Part shown: one piece after another, positions 9,901-17,904 of the stretch
Position numbering within the stretch: position 1 is the stretch's first letter
How the letters are laid out: every line of letters begins with the position of its first letter
Origin: Flavobacteriales bacterium
Lineage (GTDB): Bacteria; Bacteroidota; Bacteroidia; Flavobacteriales_D; Sanyastnellaceae
DNA: 50,369 bases
Direction of reading: 5' to 3'
Assembly: GCA_002863145.1 (NCBI GenBank)
Contig: PKDW01000127.1
Location: 1 to 50,369 of the forward strand
Notes under the pieces: generated by a model
Databases searched by the model: none
Told to the model about the DNA's origin: nothing
What the model saw: the letters and a program-made list of their open reading frames with translations, nothing else
Program-made: the position numbers and the translations under genes

Positions 9901-12003
9901 CATTCCACAGTGACGGCCACCGTGCACCACACCCCTGTGTCTGACTTCACGCTGTCCGACATGGCTGCCTGTGCAGGCACAGAAATTGCGCTTTTGGATG
10001 CCAGCATGTACGCCGACGAAGTCACGCTGGACTGGGGCGATGGCACTGGACCTGCGGCCAATTCTGTAGGCACGCACGCTTTTGACAACGACAACTTCGA
10101 GCCGATGGTCGTGGAGGTGGTCCAAACCGCCACCACCGCTTTTGGATGCGAGGCCCACACCTCCGTGAACCACACCGTGTTCCCCAAGGTGACGGCTGAC
10201 TTCGTGGCTCCGGCGCCTGCCTGTGCCCCGTTGACGTTGACGTTGGTAAACCAAAGCACCAACGCCAACGGCACCTTCACGTGGGATTTCGGAGATGGAA
10301 GCCCCACTTCCTCGAGCGCCCAGCCCAGTCACCTCTTTGACACGGACGCAGACGCCAGCAGCGTGTACACCATTCAATTGAATGCAACCAGCACGTACGG
10401 TTGTGCGGACAGCACCAGCCACGAGGTTGAGGTTCACGCGACGCCCATTGCAGACATCGAGGTGCTCGACCAAGTCGGATGCTACCCGCTGGAAGTGACG
10501 TTTGGCAACCAAAGCGTGGGCGGCGAGGCCTACATCTGGAGCTACGGCACGGGGCTGAACAGCGACGAACCCGCCTTGGAACACACAGTCGAGTACTTCA
10601 ACCCCACGTCCAACGTGTTGACGTACGCCGCGGTGTTGACCGCATCCACCTCCGCCGGGTGCTCCAGCCAGGATGTGGCGTACATCGAGGTGTTGCCACA
10701 GGTGAACGCCCACATTGAAGGCGGCTTCACAGGGTGTGCTCCGCTCGAAGTGGATTTCCTCAACCTCAGCGACGGTGCAGCCAGCTACACGTGGGACTTT
10801 GGAGATGGAGGCCAAAGCGCCACCGCCCACGCCAGTCACGTCTTTACCACAACGCTTGGGGAAGATGCGACTTACACGGTGTCGTTGGTCGCAGAATCAA
10901 TCTACGGCTGCACAGACACCGCCCAGGTTTCTGTACAGGTGTTTGCCGCACCGACGGCCGATTTTGTGACGAGCTCCACACAAATGACGTACCCGGCTAC
11001 GACCGTCACGTTGTCCAACACCTCCATGGCGGGCGAGAGTGCCAGCCACTACTGGACGTTTGGCGATGGGCAGGTCAGCTACGAGGCCCAGCCTGAACCC
11101 CATGCGTACGACACGTGGGGGACGTACGACATCACCTTGGAAGTCGACAACGGCTACTGCTCCTCCGTGGCGAGCACGGCCATTCAGATTGTGGCCCCCA
11201 GCCCGACCATCGGCTTTACCGGAGAAGGCGCCGGCTGCGCGCCCTTGACCGTGCAGTTTGAAAACCTCAGCACATACGCCAGCAGCTACCGCTGGGAGTT
11301 CTCAGACGGATCGGTCCGCAGCGACGACAGCCCCGTCCACGTATTCAACGAACCTGGCGTGTACGACGTAACGTTGCACGTGGAAGGGTTCGACGGCTCC
11401 GCGTTGGTGGAATCGCACTCGGCTGTGGTGGAGGTGTTCCCCACCGCGCAGGCGGCGTTTTCACTCAATCCCAACCACGTGATGGTGCCCGGCCAGCCCG
11501 TGTTCTTCCTGAACCTGTCTGAAGGAGCCACCCAATACTCGTGGGATTTTGGCGACGGCGCCACGAGCATCGCTGAAACCCCAATTCACGAATACCTCCA
11601 GGCAGGTGTGTACGACGTCTCGTTGACGGCCGACAACACCTGGGGCTGTTCGACGACCTTCACGCTGCCTGAGGCCGTGTTGGCCGAGGAAGGAGGGATG
11701 ATGGTGTTCCCCAATGCGTTCACCCCGAGCTCAACGGGGTCGACTGGAGGGTACTACGACGCCAACAGCTACGACAACGACGTCTTCCGCCCCATGCACG
11801 TGGGCATCGAGACATACGAATTGATGGTTTTCACCAAATGGGGTGAAATGATCTTCCACAGCAACGAAGTTGGCATTGGATGGGACGGCTACGTGCAAGG
11901 CAAATTGGCCGCCACAGACGTCTATGCTTGGAAAGCCACGGCCACCCTCAGCAATGGCGAGCGTCTTCAGCAACTCGGCAACGTGACGTTGCTGGCCCGT
12001 TGA
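6940..12003 (+). CDS. Giant PKD-repeat surface protein with T9SS type B (gliding-associated) C-terminal domain
   Basis: A 1687-residue exported protein. Residues 1-30 form a signal peptide ending AWAQ. The body is a string of about 18 PKD-like immunoglobulin-fold repeats of roughly 85 residues. Each is marked by a variant of W-x-F-G-D-G: WTFDDGT, WAFGDAG, WTFGDDN, WSFGDGT, WDFGDGS, WDFGDGG, WTFGDGQ and WDFGDGA are clear, and WTLPDGS, WSYGTGL and WNYGDAT are diverged. Most repeats also open with a Cys-containing C-x-P-L/F motif (GCAPLTV, ACSPFTP), suggesting inter-strand disulfides. The last 100 residues (MMVFPNAFTPSS, then YELMVFTKWGEMIFHS, WDGYVQG and DVYAWKA) match the type B sorting domain that directs export through the T9SS. 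The next gene is a PorP/SprF protein, the usual partner of such substrates. The role is probably adhesion or surface-matrix formation; the ligand is unknown. Confidence 0.93.
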   Translation: MLKAKQFAKISTLVTMAGVLALSAPSGAWAQCGTLLDGDGVATADPVYFECNDGNTPFEFFPLTQGTWTNVTVNWGDGSAPEFFAVWDNLNAISHTYAYQEHTTYNLTFTTAACSASAILEKSVLVNPAIVVPEGWPTGACAPATLSFVNGSTNVTPDTEFTWTFDDGTTLTAGASNEGATVDHLYDAFTTGCQREVNLTATNACRTSEFGVPAAVTIDYINIWDRDNPLIDASATVLCWPENTIDLWNVSEMVCFNNGNTQQRKERWDFGGPFGPSGTSEIDWRPWINSDPVTLTFPGVGEYTISLAIENYCGIDEQEITIVVREPLTAEVAGPTFVCEGESLEFTATAAGADWFEWDFYGTDQYWYPSQTGNMTWTYNTSGVYDLTVQVGLDNQSESCVAEAIHQIEVQPKPQANIVLSDTQGCDMLTVDAEEAVREGISYEWTLPDGSTVAGPEVADIELTTVGSHLFGLAVTATNGCVRMVNETVDIHPSPVASFTAGAVCEGETTAFTDLSLPNGSDTLVSWNWAFGDAGTSSDRHPEHMFMGGGDFTVTLEVSDPYCAASTSQEVTVRETPDLDISSNVTEGCSPLFVDFSATSNGSVVWTFGDDNGGDGDVVSHIYLGDPTVEVMYPVTAQAINEFACTTEATLEVRTLPSSDATFSVSPAACSPFTPVFTNESARATSYKWLFEDGTFSEEVEPTHVFTNTTGFLQAESVQLIAYAANGCHDTTGAPVTVKPEALFNMVLDQTEACSPFSMMAPEINGAQNHMWSFGDGTPNSMVPNPVHVFENNTDAPVTFTLTLEAENSFGCPGSVAREVTVNPSPVAEFTADIQSGCAPLTVTFEEMSQRATTYAWNYGDATTASGLNDTAHEHTFELEGFDLISRAVTLTVEAEGGCTDAHTLAVEVYPEVVANPVGALEGCAPWQSDLTAEGYAGASNHNITWTLPEGDTFEGVDLQRTFVGLEGQDEELTLGLSITSPFGCQAHSTVTATVHHTPVSDFTLSDMAACAGTEIALLDASMYADEVTLDWGDGTGPAANSVGTHAFDNDNFEPMVVEVVQTATTAFGCEAHTSVNHTVFPKVTADFVAPAPACAPLTLTLVNQSTNANGTFTWDFGDGSPTSSSAQPSHLFDTDADASSVYTIQLNATSTYGCADSTSHEVEVHATPIADIEVLDQVGCYPLEVTFGNQSVGGEAYIWSYGTGLNSDEPALEHTVEYFNPTSNVLTYAAVLTASTSAGCSSQDVAYIEVLPQVNAHIEGGFTGCAPLEVDFLNLSDGAASYTWDFGDGGQSATAHASHVFTTTLGEDATYTVSLVAESIYGCTDTAQVSVQVFAAPTADFVTSSTQMTYPATTVTLSNTSMAGESASHYWTFGDGQVSYEAQPEPHAYDTWGTYDITLEVDNGYCSSVASTAIQIVAPSPTIGFTGEGAGCAPLTVQFENLSTYASSYRWEFSDGSVRSDDSPVHVFNEPGVYDVTLHVEGFDGSALVESHSAVVEVFPTAQAAFSLNPNHVMVPGQPVFFLNLSEGATQYSWDFGDGATSIAETPIHEYLQAGVYDVSLTADNTWGCSTTFTLPEAVLAEEGGMMVFPNAFTPSSTGSTGGYYDANSYDNDVFRPMHVGIETYELMVFTKWGEMIFHSNEVGIGWDGYVQGKLAATDVYAWKATATLSNGERLQQLGNVTLLAR

Positions 12004-12039
12004 TGTAACTCTTCCCTTCACTCTCCCGTAAATCATCCC

Positions 12040-13068
12040 ATGCGCTTTTCCCTGCCCTCGATTTCGAAGCTCGCCGCCTCAGCGGTCGTGCTCGCGTGCC
12101 TCTGCACGTCGGGGACTGTGGCGCACGCCCAGGATCAGCAGTTCACGCAGTTCAACGCTGCACCGACGTCCTTCAATCCCGCATATGCTGGGGTGTCAGG
12201 CAAGGCGCGTTTGGCCTCGTTGTATCGTGCACAATGGACGGGACTGCCGCAGGCTTTCACGGGCTTTCACTTGGCCTACGATCGTCCCTCGTTGGACAAA
12301 CGCATGGGCTTTGGGTTCCTGTTGAGCAACGAACAAGCGGGCGCGGGCGCGCTCAACCGCATCCAGTTCATGGGACAAGCGTCGCACAACCTCCGTTTGG
12401 GACGTCGCCTCAATTTGAGGACGGGGATGCAACTGGGCTTCGGGGCCCGCAGCATCGACATGACCAACCTCGTGTTCATGGACCAAATCTTGCGTGACTT
12501 CGCCGACGTATCTGTCGAACAAGGCTTGGGGGTGGGAACGCAATACATGGACATGGGTGCAGGATTCATGTTGCTGTCGCGTCGGATGTGGTTTGGGGCT
12601 TCGGCCAACCACTTGACCTCCCCCAATGTGAGCTTGAACCCTGCCCTGCCTGAACAGCTTGCCGTGCTCTACACGGGACACGGAGGTGCGCGCATTCAAT
12701 TGGCCCGCGGTCCACGCGGTCAGTTCCGTCGCGACGTGGTCGTGTCTTGGAAATACATGCAACAAGGCGACCGCAACCAGCTCGATGTGGGTGCCTATTA
12801 CGACATGAATTTGTTCACCCTCGGCGTGTGGTACCGCGGCCTGCCTGTCCTGACGGCGGCGGATGGAAGCATGGATGTGGATGCGTTGAGCTTCGTGTTT
12901 GGCTTTGGCAATCGTAACTTCAAAATGGGATACAGCTACGACATCACCTTGAACCGCCTCGGCGTGCTCGGTACGGCGGGTTCACACGAATTCAGTGTGA
13001 AGTACTTCTGGGATGTCGCCCGCCGTCGCGATCCGCGACCGCCCTACCACCCCTGCGTGGAATACTGA
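12040..13068 (+). CDS. PorP/SprF family type IX secretion system membrane protein
   Basis: A 342-residue outer-membrane protein with a signal peptide ending VAHAQ near residue 30. It begins its mature part with the family signature QDQQFTQFNAAPTSFNPAY, followed by LYRAQWTGLPQAF and a series of amphipathic strands (GFGFLLSNEQAG, LRTGMQLGFGARS, FKMGYSYDITLN) expected of a beta-barrel. Family members are tied to type B T9SS substrates, where they help with export or surface attachment. In this window the gene lies 36 bases after a giant type B substrate on the same strand, so the two are probably co-transcribed and work as a pair. The length is normal for the family. It ends 4 bases before the convergent murB gene, with no obvious terminator between them. 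Confidence 0.93.
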   Translation: MRFSLPSISKLAASAVVLACLCTSGTVAHAQDQQFTQFNAAPTSFNPAYAGVSGKARLASLYRAQWTGLPQAFTGFHLAYDRPSLDKRMGFGFLLSNEQAGAGALNRIQFMGQASHNLRLGRRLNLRTGMQLGFGARSIDMTNLVFMDQILRDFADVSVEQGLGVGTQYMDMGAGFMLLSRRMWFGASANHLTSPNVSLNPALPEQLAVLYTGHGGARIQLARGPRGQFRRDVVVSWKYMQQGDRNQLDVGAYYDMNLFTLGVWYRGLPVLTAADGSMDVDALSFVFGFGNRNFKMGYSYDITLNRLGVLGTAGSHEFSVKYFWDVARRRDPRPPYHPCVEY

Positions 13069-13072
13069 AGGG

Positions 13073-14356
13073 TCAGTCCTGCAATCCCACCTGGTTGACC
13101 TCGGGCTCCAAGGACACCCCAAACTGGTCCTTCACCGACGCCATGACGTCCAGGGCCAAGTCCCACACCTCTTTTCCGGTCGCGCCCCCAAAGTGCACCA
13201 ACACCAACGCTTGGCGGTCGTGCACGCCATGGGTGGTCCGGTTGTGGCCTTTCCACCCTGCCTGTTCGATGAGCCAGCCCGCAGCGAGCTTCACCTCCCC
13301 GGATGGCTGAGGATAGTTCGGCATGTTGGGATGGGTGGCCAAGAGCGCTTTCGCTTGCTCCGCAGGGATGGTGGGATTCTTGAAGAAAGAGCCTGCGTTT
13401 CCAATCTGCGCAGGGTCGGGCAGTTTGGATTGGCGAATGCGGATGACGGCCTCGCTCACATCTCGGTGGGTGCGTTCCGCCTCTGGCAGGTGTTGAAGCT
13501 CCTGCTCGATCACGCCGTAGTCCATCCGTAGCGGGCTTTCCCGATCCAAATGAAAGGCCACCTGCACCAATATCCACTTGCCCTTTTCTTCCCGTTTGAA
13601 CACGCTTTCCCGGTACCCAAAGGCGCAATCCTTTGCCTCGAATCGCTGCAGGGCACCGTCTGAAATGCGCACGGCGTCCAGCCAGGCAAAATGATCACGG
13701 ATTTCCACGCCGTAGGCCCCGATGTTCTGCATGGGACTGGCACCCACACTGCCAGGAATGAGCGAGAGGTTTTCCAACCCTCCCCACCCTTGGTCGAGGG
13801 TGTGCATGACGAAATCGTGCCAGACCTCTCCCGCGCCCACGGCGACTTCCAGATGGCGGCCGTCGTCGGAACGCACTTCAACGCCGCGGATTTGGATGCG
13901 GAGCACCAAGGCCTCCACGTCGCCGTGCAGCAACATGTTGCTTCCTCCCCCCAGCACGAATACGTCCACTTCATGGGCACGGGACCAATGCAAAGCCGCC
14001 CGAAGTCCACCGACGGAGGTCACATCCGCAAACCAACGCGCCTTGGCTTCGATGCCAAACGTGGTGTACGGCGCCAGTTCCACGTGCTCAAGCACATCGA
14101 GGGGGATGGCGGTCGATTCCATGTCGCAATTTCCCTTGTTCCATTGGGCCTCAAACGCGGCGCGGTCAATTCTTTCCCACGGCCCGTCGTCGGCAACCAT
14201 GTCACGGATCCGTTGACGCTCGGGCCAAGTCGTGGCGATGAGGTCGTGGCAGAGGGTTTGGGCTCCCAGAGGAATGCACTCCCAAAACCGGTCCGGCCCT
14301 TGAATGGCATACACATTCTCCGTTCCTGACAATTGAAGGTACACGGGGTACTGCAT
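13073..14356 (-). CDS. murB: UDP-N-acetylmuramate dehydrogenase MurB with an in-frame N-terminal extension
   Basis: MurB reduces UDP-N-acetylenolpyruvylglucosamine with NADPH and FAD to form UDP-MurNAc in cytoplasmic peptidoglycan synthesis. The MurB part starts near Met79 (ATG at 14122) with APYTTFGIEAKARW. It has the FAD-binding FVLGGGSNMLL and GSVGASPMQNIGAYGVE, the catalytic-Ser region GNAGSFFKNP and the terminal Glu motif SLEPEVN, and at 349 residues it is complete by itself. Upstream, in the same frame with no stop, lies a 78-residue segment starting MQYPVYLQLSGTENVYAIQG and containing DRFWECIPLGAQTLCHDLI. It resembles, from memory, a small stand-alone Bacteroidota protein of about 80 residues. 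I chose the start at 14356 because it opens that segment and because a -7-like box CAATTTCG ends 4 bases before it. Translation from 14122 alone is possible. Confidence 0.85.
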   Translation of the reverse strand: MQYPVYLQLSGTENVYAIQGPDRFWECIPLGAQTLCHDLIATTWPERQRIRDMVADDGPWERIDRAAFEAQWNKGNCDMESTAIPLDVLEHVELAPYTTFGIEAKARWFADVTSVGGLRAALHWSRAHEVDVFVLGGGSNMLLHGDVEALVLRIQIRGVEVRSDDGRHLEVAVGAGEVWHDFVMHTLDQGWGGLENLSLIPGSVGASPMQNIGAYGVEIRDHFAWLDAVRISDGALQRFEAKDCAFGYRESVFKREEKGKWILVQVAFHLDRESPLRMDYGVIEQELQHLPEAERTHRDVSEAVIRIRQSKLPDPAQIGNAGSFFKNPTIPAEQAKALLATHPNMPNYPQPSGEVKLAAGWLIEQAGWKGHNRTTHGVHDRQALVLVHFGGATGKEVWDLALDVMASVKDQFGVSLEPEVNQVGLQD

Positions 14357-14360
14357 AAGG

Positions 14361-14368
14361 CGAAATTG
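14361..14368 (-). promoter_or_regulatory. Candidate -7 box for the extended murB
   Basis: On the minus strand CAATTTCG (one mismatch to TAnnTTCG) ends 4 bases before the ATG at 14356, the same spacing as at several other genes here. It lies in the 42-base gap between divergent murB and the TPR gene. I see no clear -33 element. Confidence 0.35.
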
Positions 14369-14398
14369 CCCCAATTTCGCATTTCGATTGGCCTGACC

Positions 14399-15028
14399 AT
14401 GAAACCTTCTTACAATCCCAACGCTGACAACTCCAAGGCCCGTGCAGAGGCGGCGATGAAACGTCACGCCTGGCCTGAAGCGCTTGAAGCGTGGATGGCG
14501 TGGTGGTCGGACGACGTGACCGACCCCGACGCCATGCACGACCGGGCGGTCTGTCATTTCCACTGTGGGGAAAAAAAAGTGGCGTTGACGTGGTTGAACC
14601 GCGCGGCCAACACCCAGCCGGACTACAGCTACCGCTACAGTTCTCGCGGATGGATGAAACAAGCCACGGGAGACACCCACGGCGCCATCGAGGACTACAA
14701 GAAAGCCCTCGAGCTCGACCCCGAAGACGCGGTGACATGGAACAACCTCGGTTTGCTGGAAGAGCAATTGGGTTACCAAGAGCAGGCCAAGGAGCGGTAC
14801 CGTGTCAGCGACGAATTGCTCGGCATTTTGAACGCGCACGGCATCGACCCCGAGTCGAGTGTGCCGGCGTTTGAAGAGCGGCCCGTGGCGCCGCCGGTGG
14901 CGCCCGACATGCCTGAGGAGAAAGAAGAACGGTCGATTTGGGGCGAATTGAAGCGTGCAACACTCACCAAATCCGGACGCCGTGAGCTCTGGACATTCGT
15001 GAGGAATGGCTTTACCTTGAGGGGCTGA
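14399..15028 (+). CDS. TPR-repeat protein of unknown function
   Basis: A 209-residue, apparently cytoplasmic protein without a signal peptide. Residues from about 15 to 145 look like helical tetratricopeptide repeats: AEAAMKRHAWPEALEAWMAW, then the well-formed pair GDTHGAIEDYKKALELDPED and AVTWNNLGLLEEQLGYQEQA, followed by KERYRVSDELLGIL. A Pro- and Glu-rich linker (PVAPPVAPDMPEEKEE) leads to a basic tail, TKSGRRELWTFVRNGF. TPR domains bind other proteins, so this may be an adaptor. The stop codon shares one base with the ATG of the AddB-like nuclease gene (TGATG), implying translational coupling, but I cannot link the function to recombination. The start at 14399 precedes the first helix; an upstream TTG at 14333 would run into the divergent murB start region and is less likely. 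Confidence 0.85.
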   Translation: MKPSYNPNADNSKARAEAAMKRHAWPEALEAWMAWWSDDVTDPDAMHDRAVCHFHCGEKKVALTWLNRAANTQPDYSYRYSSRGWMKQATGDTHGAIEDYKKALELDPEDAVTWNNLGLLEEQLGYQEQAKERYRVSDELLGILNAHGIDPESSVPAFEERPVAPPVAPDMPEEKEERSIWGELKRATLTKSGRRELWTFVRNGFTLRG

Positions 15029-17895
15029 TGAGCCACCCCCCACGACCCAAGAAAACACTGCAAGGCACTTCGTTTTTGGATGAAGTCGTGGACGCCATCT
15101 TGGCCCACCCCCTTTGCGATGCCCAAAAGCTGCACCGACTCGCTGTCGTGCTGCCCAGCCACCGGGCCATGTCCCGCATCCGTAAAGCCCTCCAAGAACG
15201 GCTGGAAGCCCCCGTCCGCCTGCCCAAATTTTATGCCCTCAGCGGCTTTGTCGAAGACTCCTCCCCGTGGACGGCGGCCGACCCCTTGGAAGTCCTGGCG
15301 CGGTTCTACCACCTCGTGCATGCCGACCAGCCGGAATTGAGCTTTGACAGGTTTGTGCCTTGGGCCACCGTCGTGCTGGGCGATTTTGCGGCCGTCGACC
15401 ACGAATTGGCCGACGTGCACCGCGTCTTCCAAAATTTGGCAGACATCCAAGGCATCGAGGATTGGAGCTTTGGGGAAGAGCCTTGGTCGGAAGACCAAAA
15501 ATCGTTCGAGCGCCAATGGCGTCGCTTGCCCGCCATGTATGGCTTGCTGAACGAAGCGTTGGCGCAAGACGGCATGGCCACGCGCGCTCACCTGACCCGC
15601 TGCGTGGCGGAGGGCAAAGGCCGCTTGGACGTCGACCACGTGTTGGCGGCGGGCCTTGCGACCATGAGCACCGCCGAGTGGCAATGCCTCGCGCAGTGGA
15701 ACAAACGCGGCAGATTGACAGTCATGTGGGATGCCGACGCGAGCTACGTCGACGACGTCCACAACGAAGCGGGGCTGTTCGTGCGAAAGCACCGTGGCAC
15801 CGACGCGGTCTTTCCGCGGGCCACCATCTCAACAACACCCCCTGACGTTCGCGCCGTGGCATGCTCCTCCACGGTCAGCCAAACCCAATACGTACGTAAC
15901 CTCGTCGGATCTTTGTCCCCAGACGAGTTGGACCGAACGCTGGTGATTTTGCCAGACGGGAGCAGCTTGGGGACCTTGCTGCAAGCCCTGCCTCCCCAGC
16001 CAAATGGCATCAACGTCACCATGGGGGTGGCCCTGCATGAGACCCCGGTCGTGTCGTTCGTGGAGCACGTGTTCATGATGCTCGAAACGCAAGGGACTGG
16101 TTGGCGGCTCGAACACGTCCAAGCCTTGCATGCACACCCAGTGATGCTCCACGTTTCGGGACCCGGTCCCGGACGAAAACAGGTGAGCAAGGCCATTCAT
16201 CGGTTGGCCAAGGCCCATCGCGCGTGGGTCAAATCCGACGACTTCCGCGAACAGCGCGCACCAAAGTGGGCCGAAGCACTGGATGACCTGAGTGCGCTGA
16301 AAACCGACGAGGCCACGGACTTCCTCGACGCCGTGTCGTCTTGGGCACAGACCCTGGAACGCCGCATGGAGTCTTTGCCCCAAACCCTCTCCGAAGACAT
16401 GGAGGACGACCAGGAACGCGCCGTGCCATGGATTCCTGCCGGATGGCGCCGCTTCCGAACCGTACTGGCCGTGATGAAGCGACTCCAAGAGGCCCATGCA
16501 CCGATGACACATGCCAAGGAAGTGCGTGCCATGGTTCGCCGGTTGCTTCGTCAAGAGCGCGTGGATTTGTTGGGCGAGCCCAACCAAGGACTCCAAATCA
16601 TGGGCCTCACCGAGACCCGTGCTTTGGATTTTGACCGGATCGTCGTGCTGGACATGAACGAAGGCACCGTACCCCAAACCTCCATGCCCGACAGCTTCCT
16701 CCCGCTCGATTTGCGGCATGCCTTGCATCTTCCCGGACCCCGTGAACGGGAGGCGAGGTACGCGTATTTGGTCCATCGCCTGATGAACCGATCCAAGGAG
16801 ATCCACCTGCTGTACCGGGGTGCGTCCGACAAAAAAGACGGAGGCGAACCCTCGCGCTACCTCATGCAATTGGAAGGGTCGTTCCACAAAGCACAAGGCG
16901 ATCCCTACTTGTCTGTGGAACACGTGGTGCACCAACTCCCCTTGCCCGACGCACGGCCTGAAATTCCAGAACTCGAGGTGTCAGAAGGCATGCGAATGCG
17001 ACTGAAAGAATGGTCCTCACAGGGCATGTCGCCGAGTGCCATCAACACCCTGCTGCAGTGCCCTCGAGAGTTCGCCTACCGCTACCTCTATGGAATGGGC
17101 CAGGCCACCGAGATCCAAACCGCGATGGAGGCCAGCACCCTCGGAAGTGTGGTGCACTGGGTGATGGAGCACGGACTCACGGAGGTGGAGGGTCACGTGC
17201 TGCAGGTGCACCATTTGGAGAACGTCCGTTTGAACCTCGATTCGCTGTTGGAGCAGGCGCTCGAGAGCGAATACAATGCGGCGCTGGTCAAGCGCGGTGA
17301 AAACGTGCTTCAACTGGAAATCGCCCGGACCACCCTGCTCAAGCTCCTTCGTCAAGAAATGAAGGAATTGTCCGAAGGCAGTCCGGCGCCCCACATCGTC
17401 AAACTGGAGCAAGAACTGACCTCCACACACCCTGGCACTGCGGCCGGAACCTTGGGGTTTCGAGGGTTTGCCGACCGCCGGGAAGAAGTGCATGGCGTCC
17501 CTCGGGTGGTGGACTACAAATCCGGCAAAGTCGAAGCCAAGGAGCTCAAGCTCAAAGGCGCCTGGACGGAACAACTGGAAGGAGGAGACAAAGGCAAGGC
17601 GCTTCAACTCGTCGTCTACGCCACCATGGTGTTGGCGTCGCTGGGGCCCGAAGCCCAAGAACGCGGGGTCTTTGCGGCCATCCGATCGGGACGAAACGTC
17701 CGGGAGGGCCTGCTCATGCTCGAAATCGATGGCGAGCGCCTCATCAAACCTCACCACGTCCAAACCTTCATCGATTGGCTGGCCCGCAAATTGGACGCGT
17801 ATGCGGCCGAAGGGAATCGCGTTGTGCACAACTCCGACGCCAAATACTGCGAACATTGCGTCGTCTTGGACCCGAAGGAGTCCTTTTCTTTCTAA
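15028..17895 (+). CDS. AddB-like PD-(D/E)XK nuclease / inactive helicase subunit
   Basis: A 955-residue protein with the AddB (RexB-like) layout. The N-terminal part is helicase-like but lacks a Walker A motif: the expected position reads LAVVLPSHRAMSRI. A mid-region has GLTETRALDFDRIVVLDMNEG followed by FLPLDLRHALHLPGPREREA. The C-terminal nuclease has LQCPREFAYRYLYGMG, the catalytic DYKSGK (Asp829, Lys831) and LQLVVYATMVL. AddB nucleases often hold a 4Fe-4S cluster with four Cys; here I find Cys678, Cys941 and Cys944 but no fourth Cys before the end. The probable partner is the AddA-like helicase at 1720-4962 on the other strand; together they would resect double-strand breaks for RecA loading. 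It is coupled to the TPR gene upstream and followed after 9 bases by a flippase gene. Confidence 0.87.
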   Translation: MSHPPRPKKTLQGTSFLDEVVDAILAHPLCDAQKLHRLAVVLPSHRAMSRIRKALQERLEAPVRLPKFYALSGFVEDSSPWTAADPLEVLARFYHLVHADQPELSFDRFVPWATVVLGDFAAVDHELADVHRVFQNLADIQGIEDWSFGEEPWSEDQKSFERQWRRLPAMYGLLNEALAQDGMATRAHLTRCVAEGKGRLDVDHVLAAGLATMSTAEWQCLAQWNKRGRLTVMWDADASYVDDVHNEAGLFVRKHRGTDAVFPRATISTTPPDVRAVACSSTVSQTQYVRNLVGSLSPDELDRTLVILPDGSSLGTLLQALPPQPNGINVTMGVALHETPVVSFVEHVFMMLETQGTGWRLEHVQALHAHPVMLHVSGPGPGRKQVSKAIHRLAKAHRAWVKSDDFREQRAPKWAEALDDLSALKTDEATDFLDAVSSWAQTLERRMESLPQTLSEDMEDDQERAVPWIPAGWRRFRTVLAVMKRLQEAHAPMTHAKEVRAMVRRLLRQERVDLLGEPNQGLQIMGLTETRALDFDRIVVLDMNEGTVPQTSMPDSFLPLDLRHALHLPGPREREARYAYLVHRLMNRSKEIHLLYRGASDKKDGGEPSRYLMQLEGSFHKAQGDPYLSVEHVVHQLPLPDARPEIPELEVSEGMRMRLKEWSSQGMSPSAINTLLQCPREFAYRYLYGMGQATEIQTAMEASTLGSVVHWVMEHGLTEVEGHVLQVHHLENVRLNLDSLLEQALESEYNAALVKRGENVLQLEIARTTLLKLLRQEMKELSEGSPAPHIVKLEQELTSTHPGTAAGTLGFRGFADRREEVHGVPRVVDYKSGKVEAKELKLKGAWTEQLEGGDKGKALQLVVYATMVLASLGPEAQERGVFAAIRSGRNVREGLLMLEIDGERLIKPHHVQTFIDWLARKLDAYAAEGNRVVHNSDAKYCEHCVVLDPKESFSF

Positions 17896-17904
17896 CTCTG
17901 CACC

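Noticed and set aside
6940-12003. Tandem DNA repeats or a satellite in the PKD gene
   Set aside because: The repetition is at the protein level (W-x-F-G-D-G every 85 or so residues). The DNA copies are too diverged to count as a nucleotide repeat or CRISPR-like array.
14357-15058. A further upstream extension of the murB frame, open to 15058 on the minus strand
   Set aside because: This part lies antisense to the TPR gene, has a composition rich in Arg, Val and Gly typical of shadow frames in GC-rich DNA, and matches no domain. The extension was kept only to 14356.
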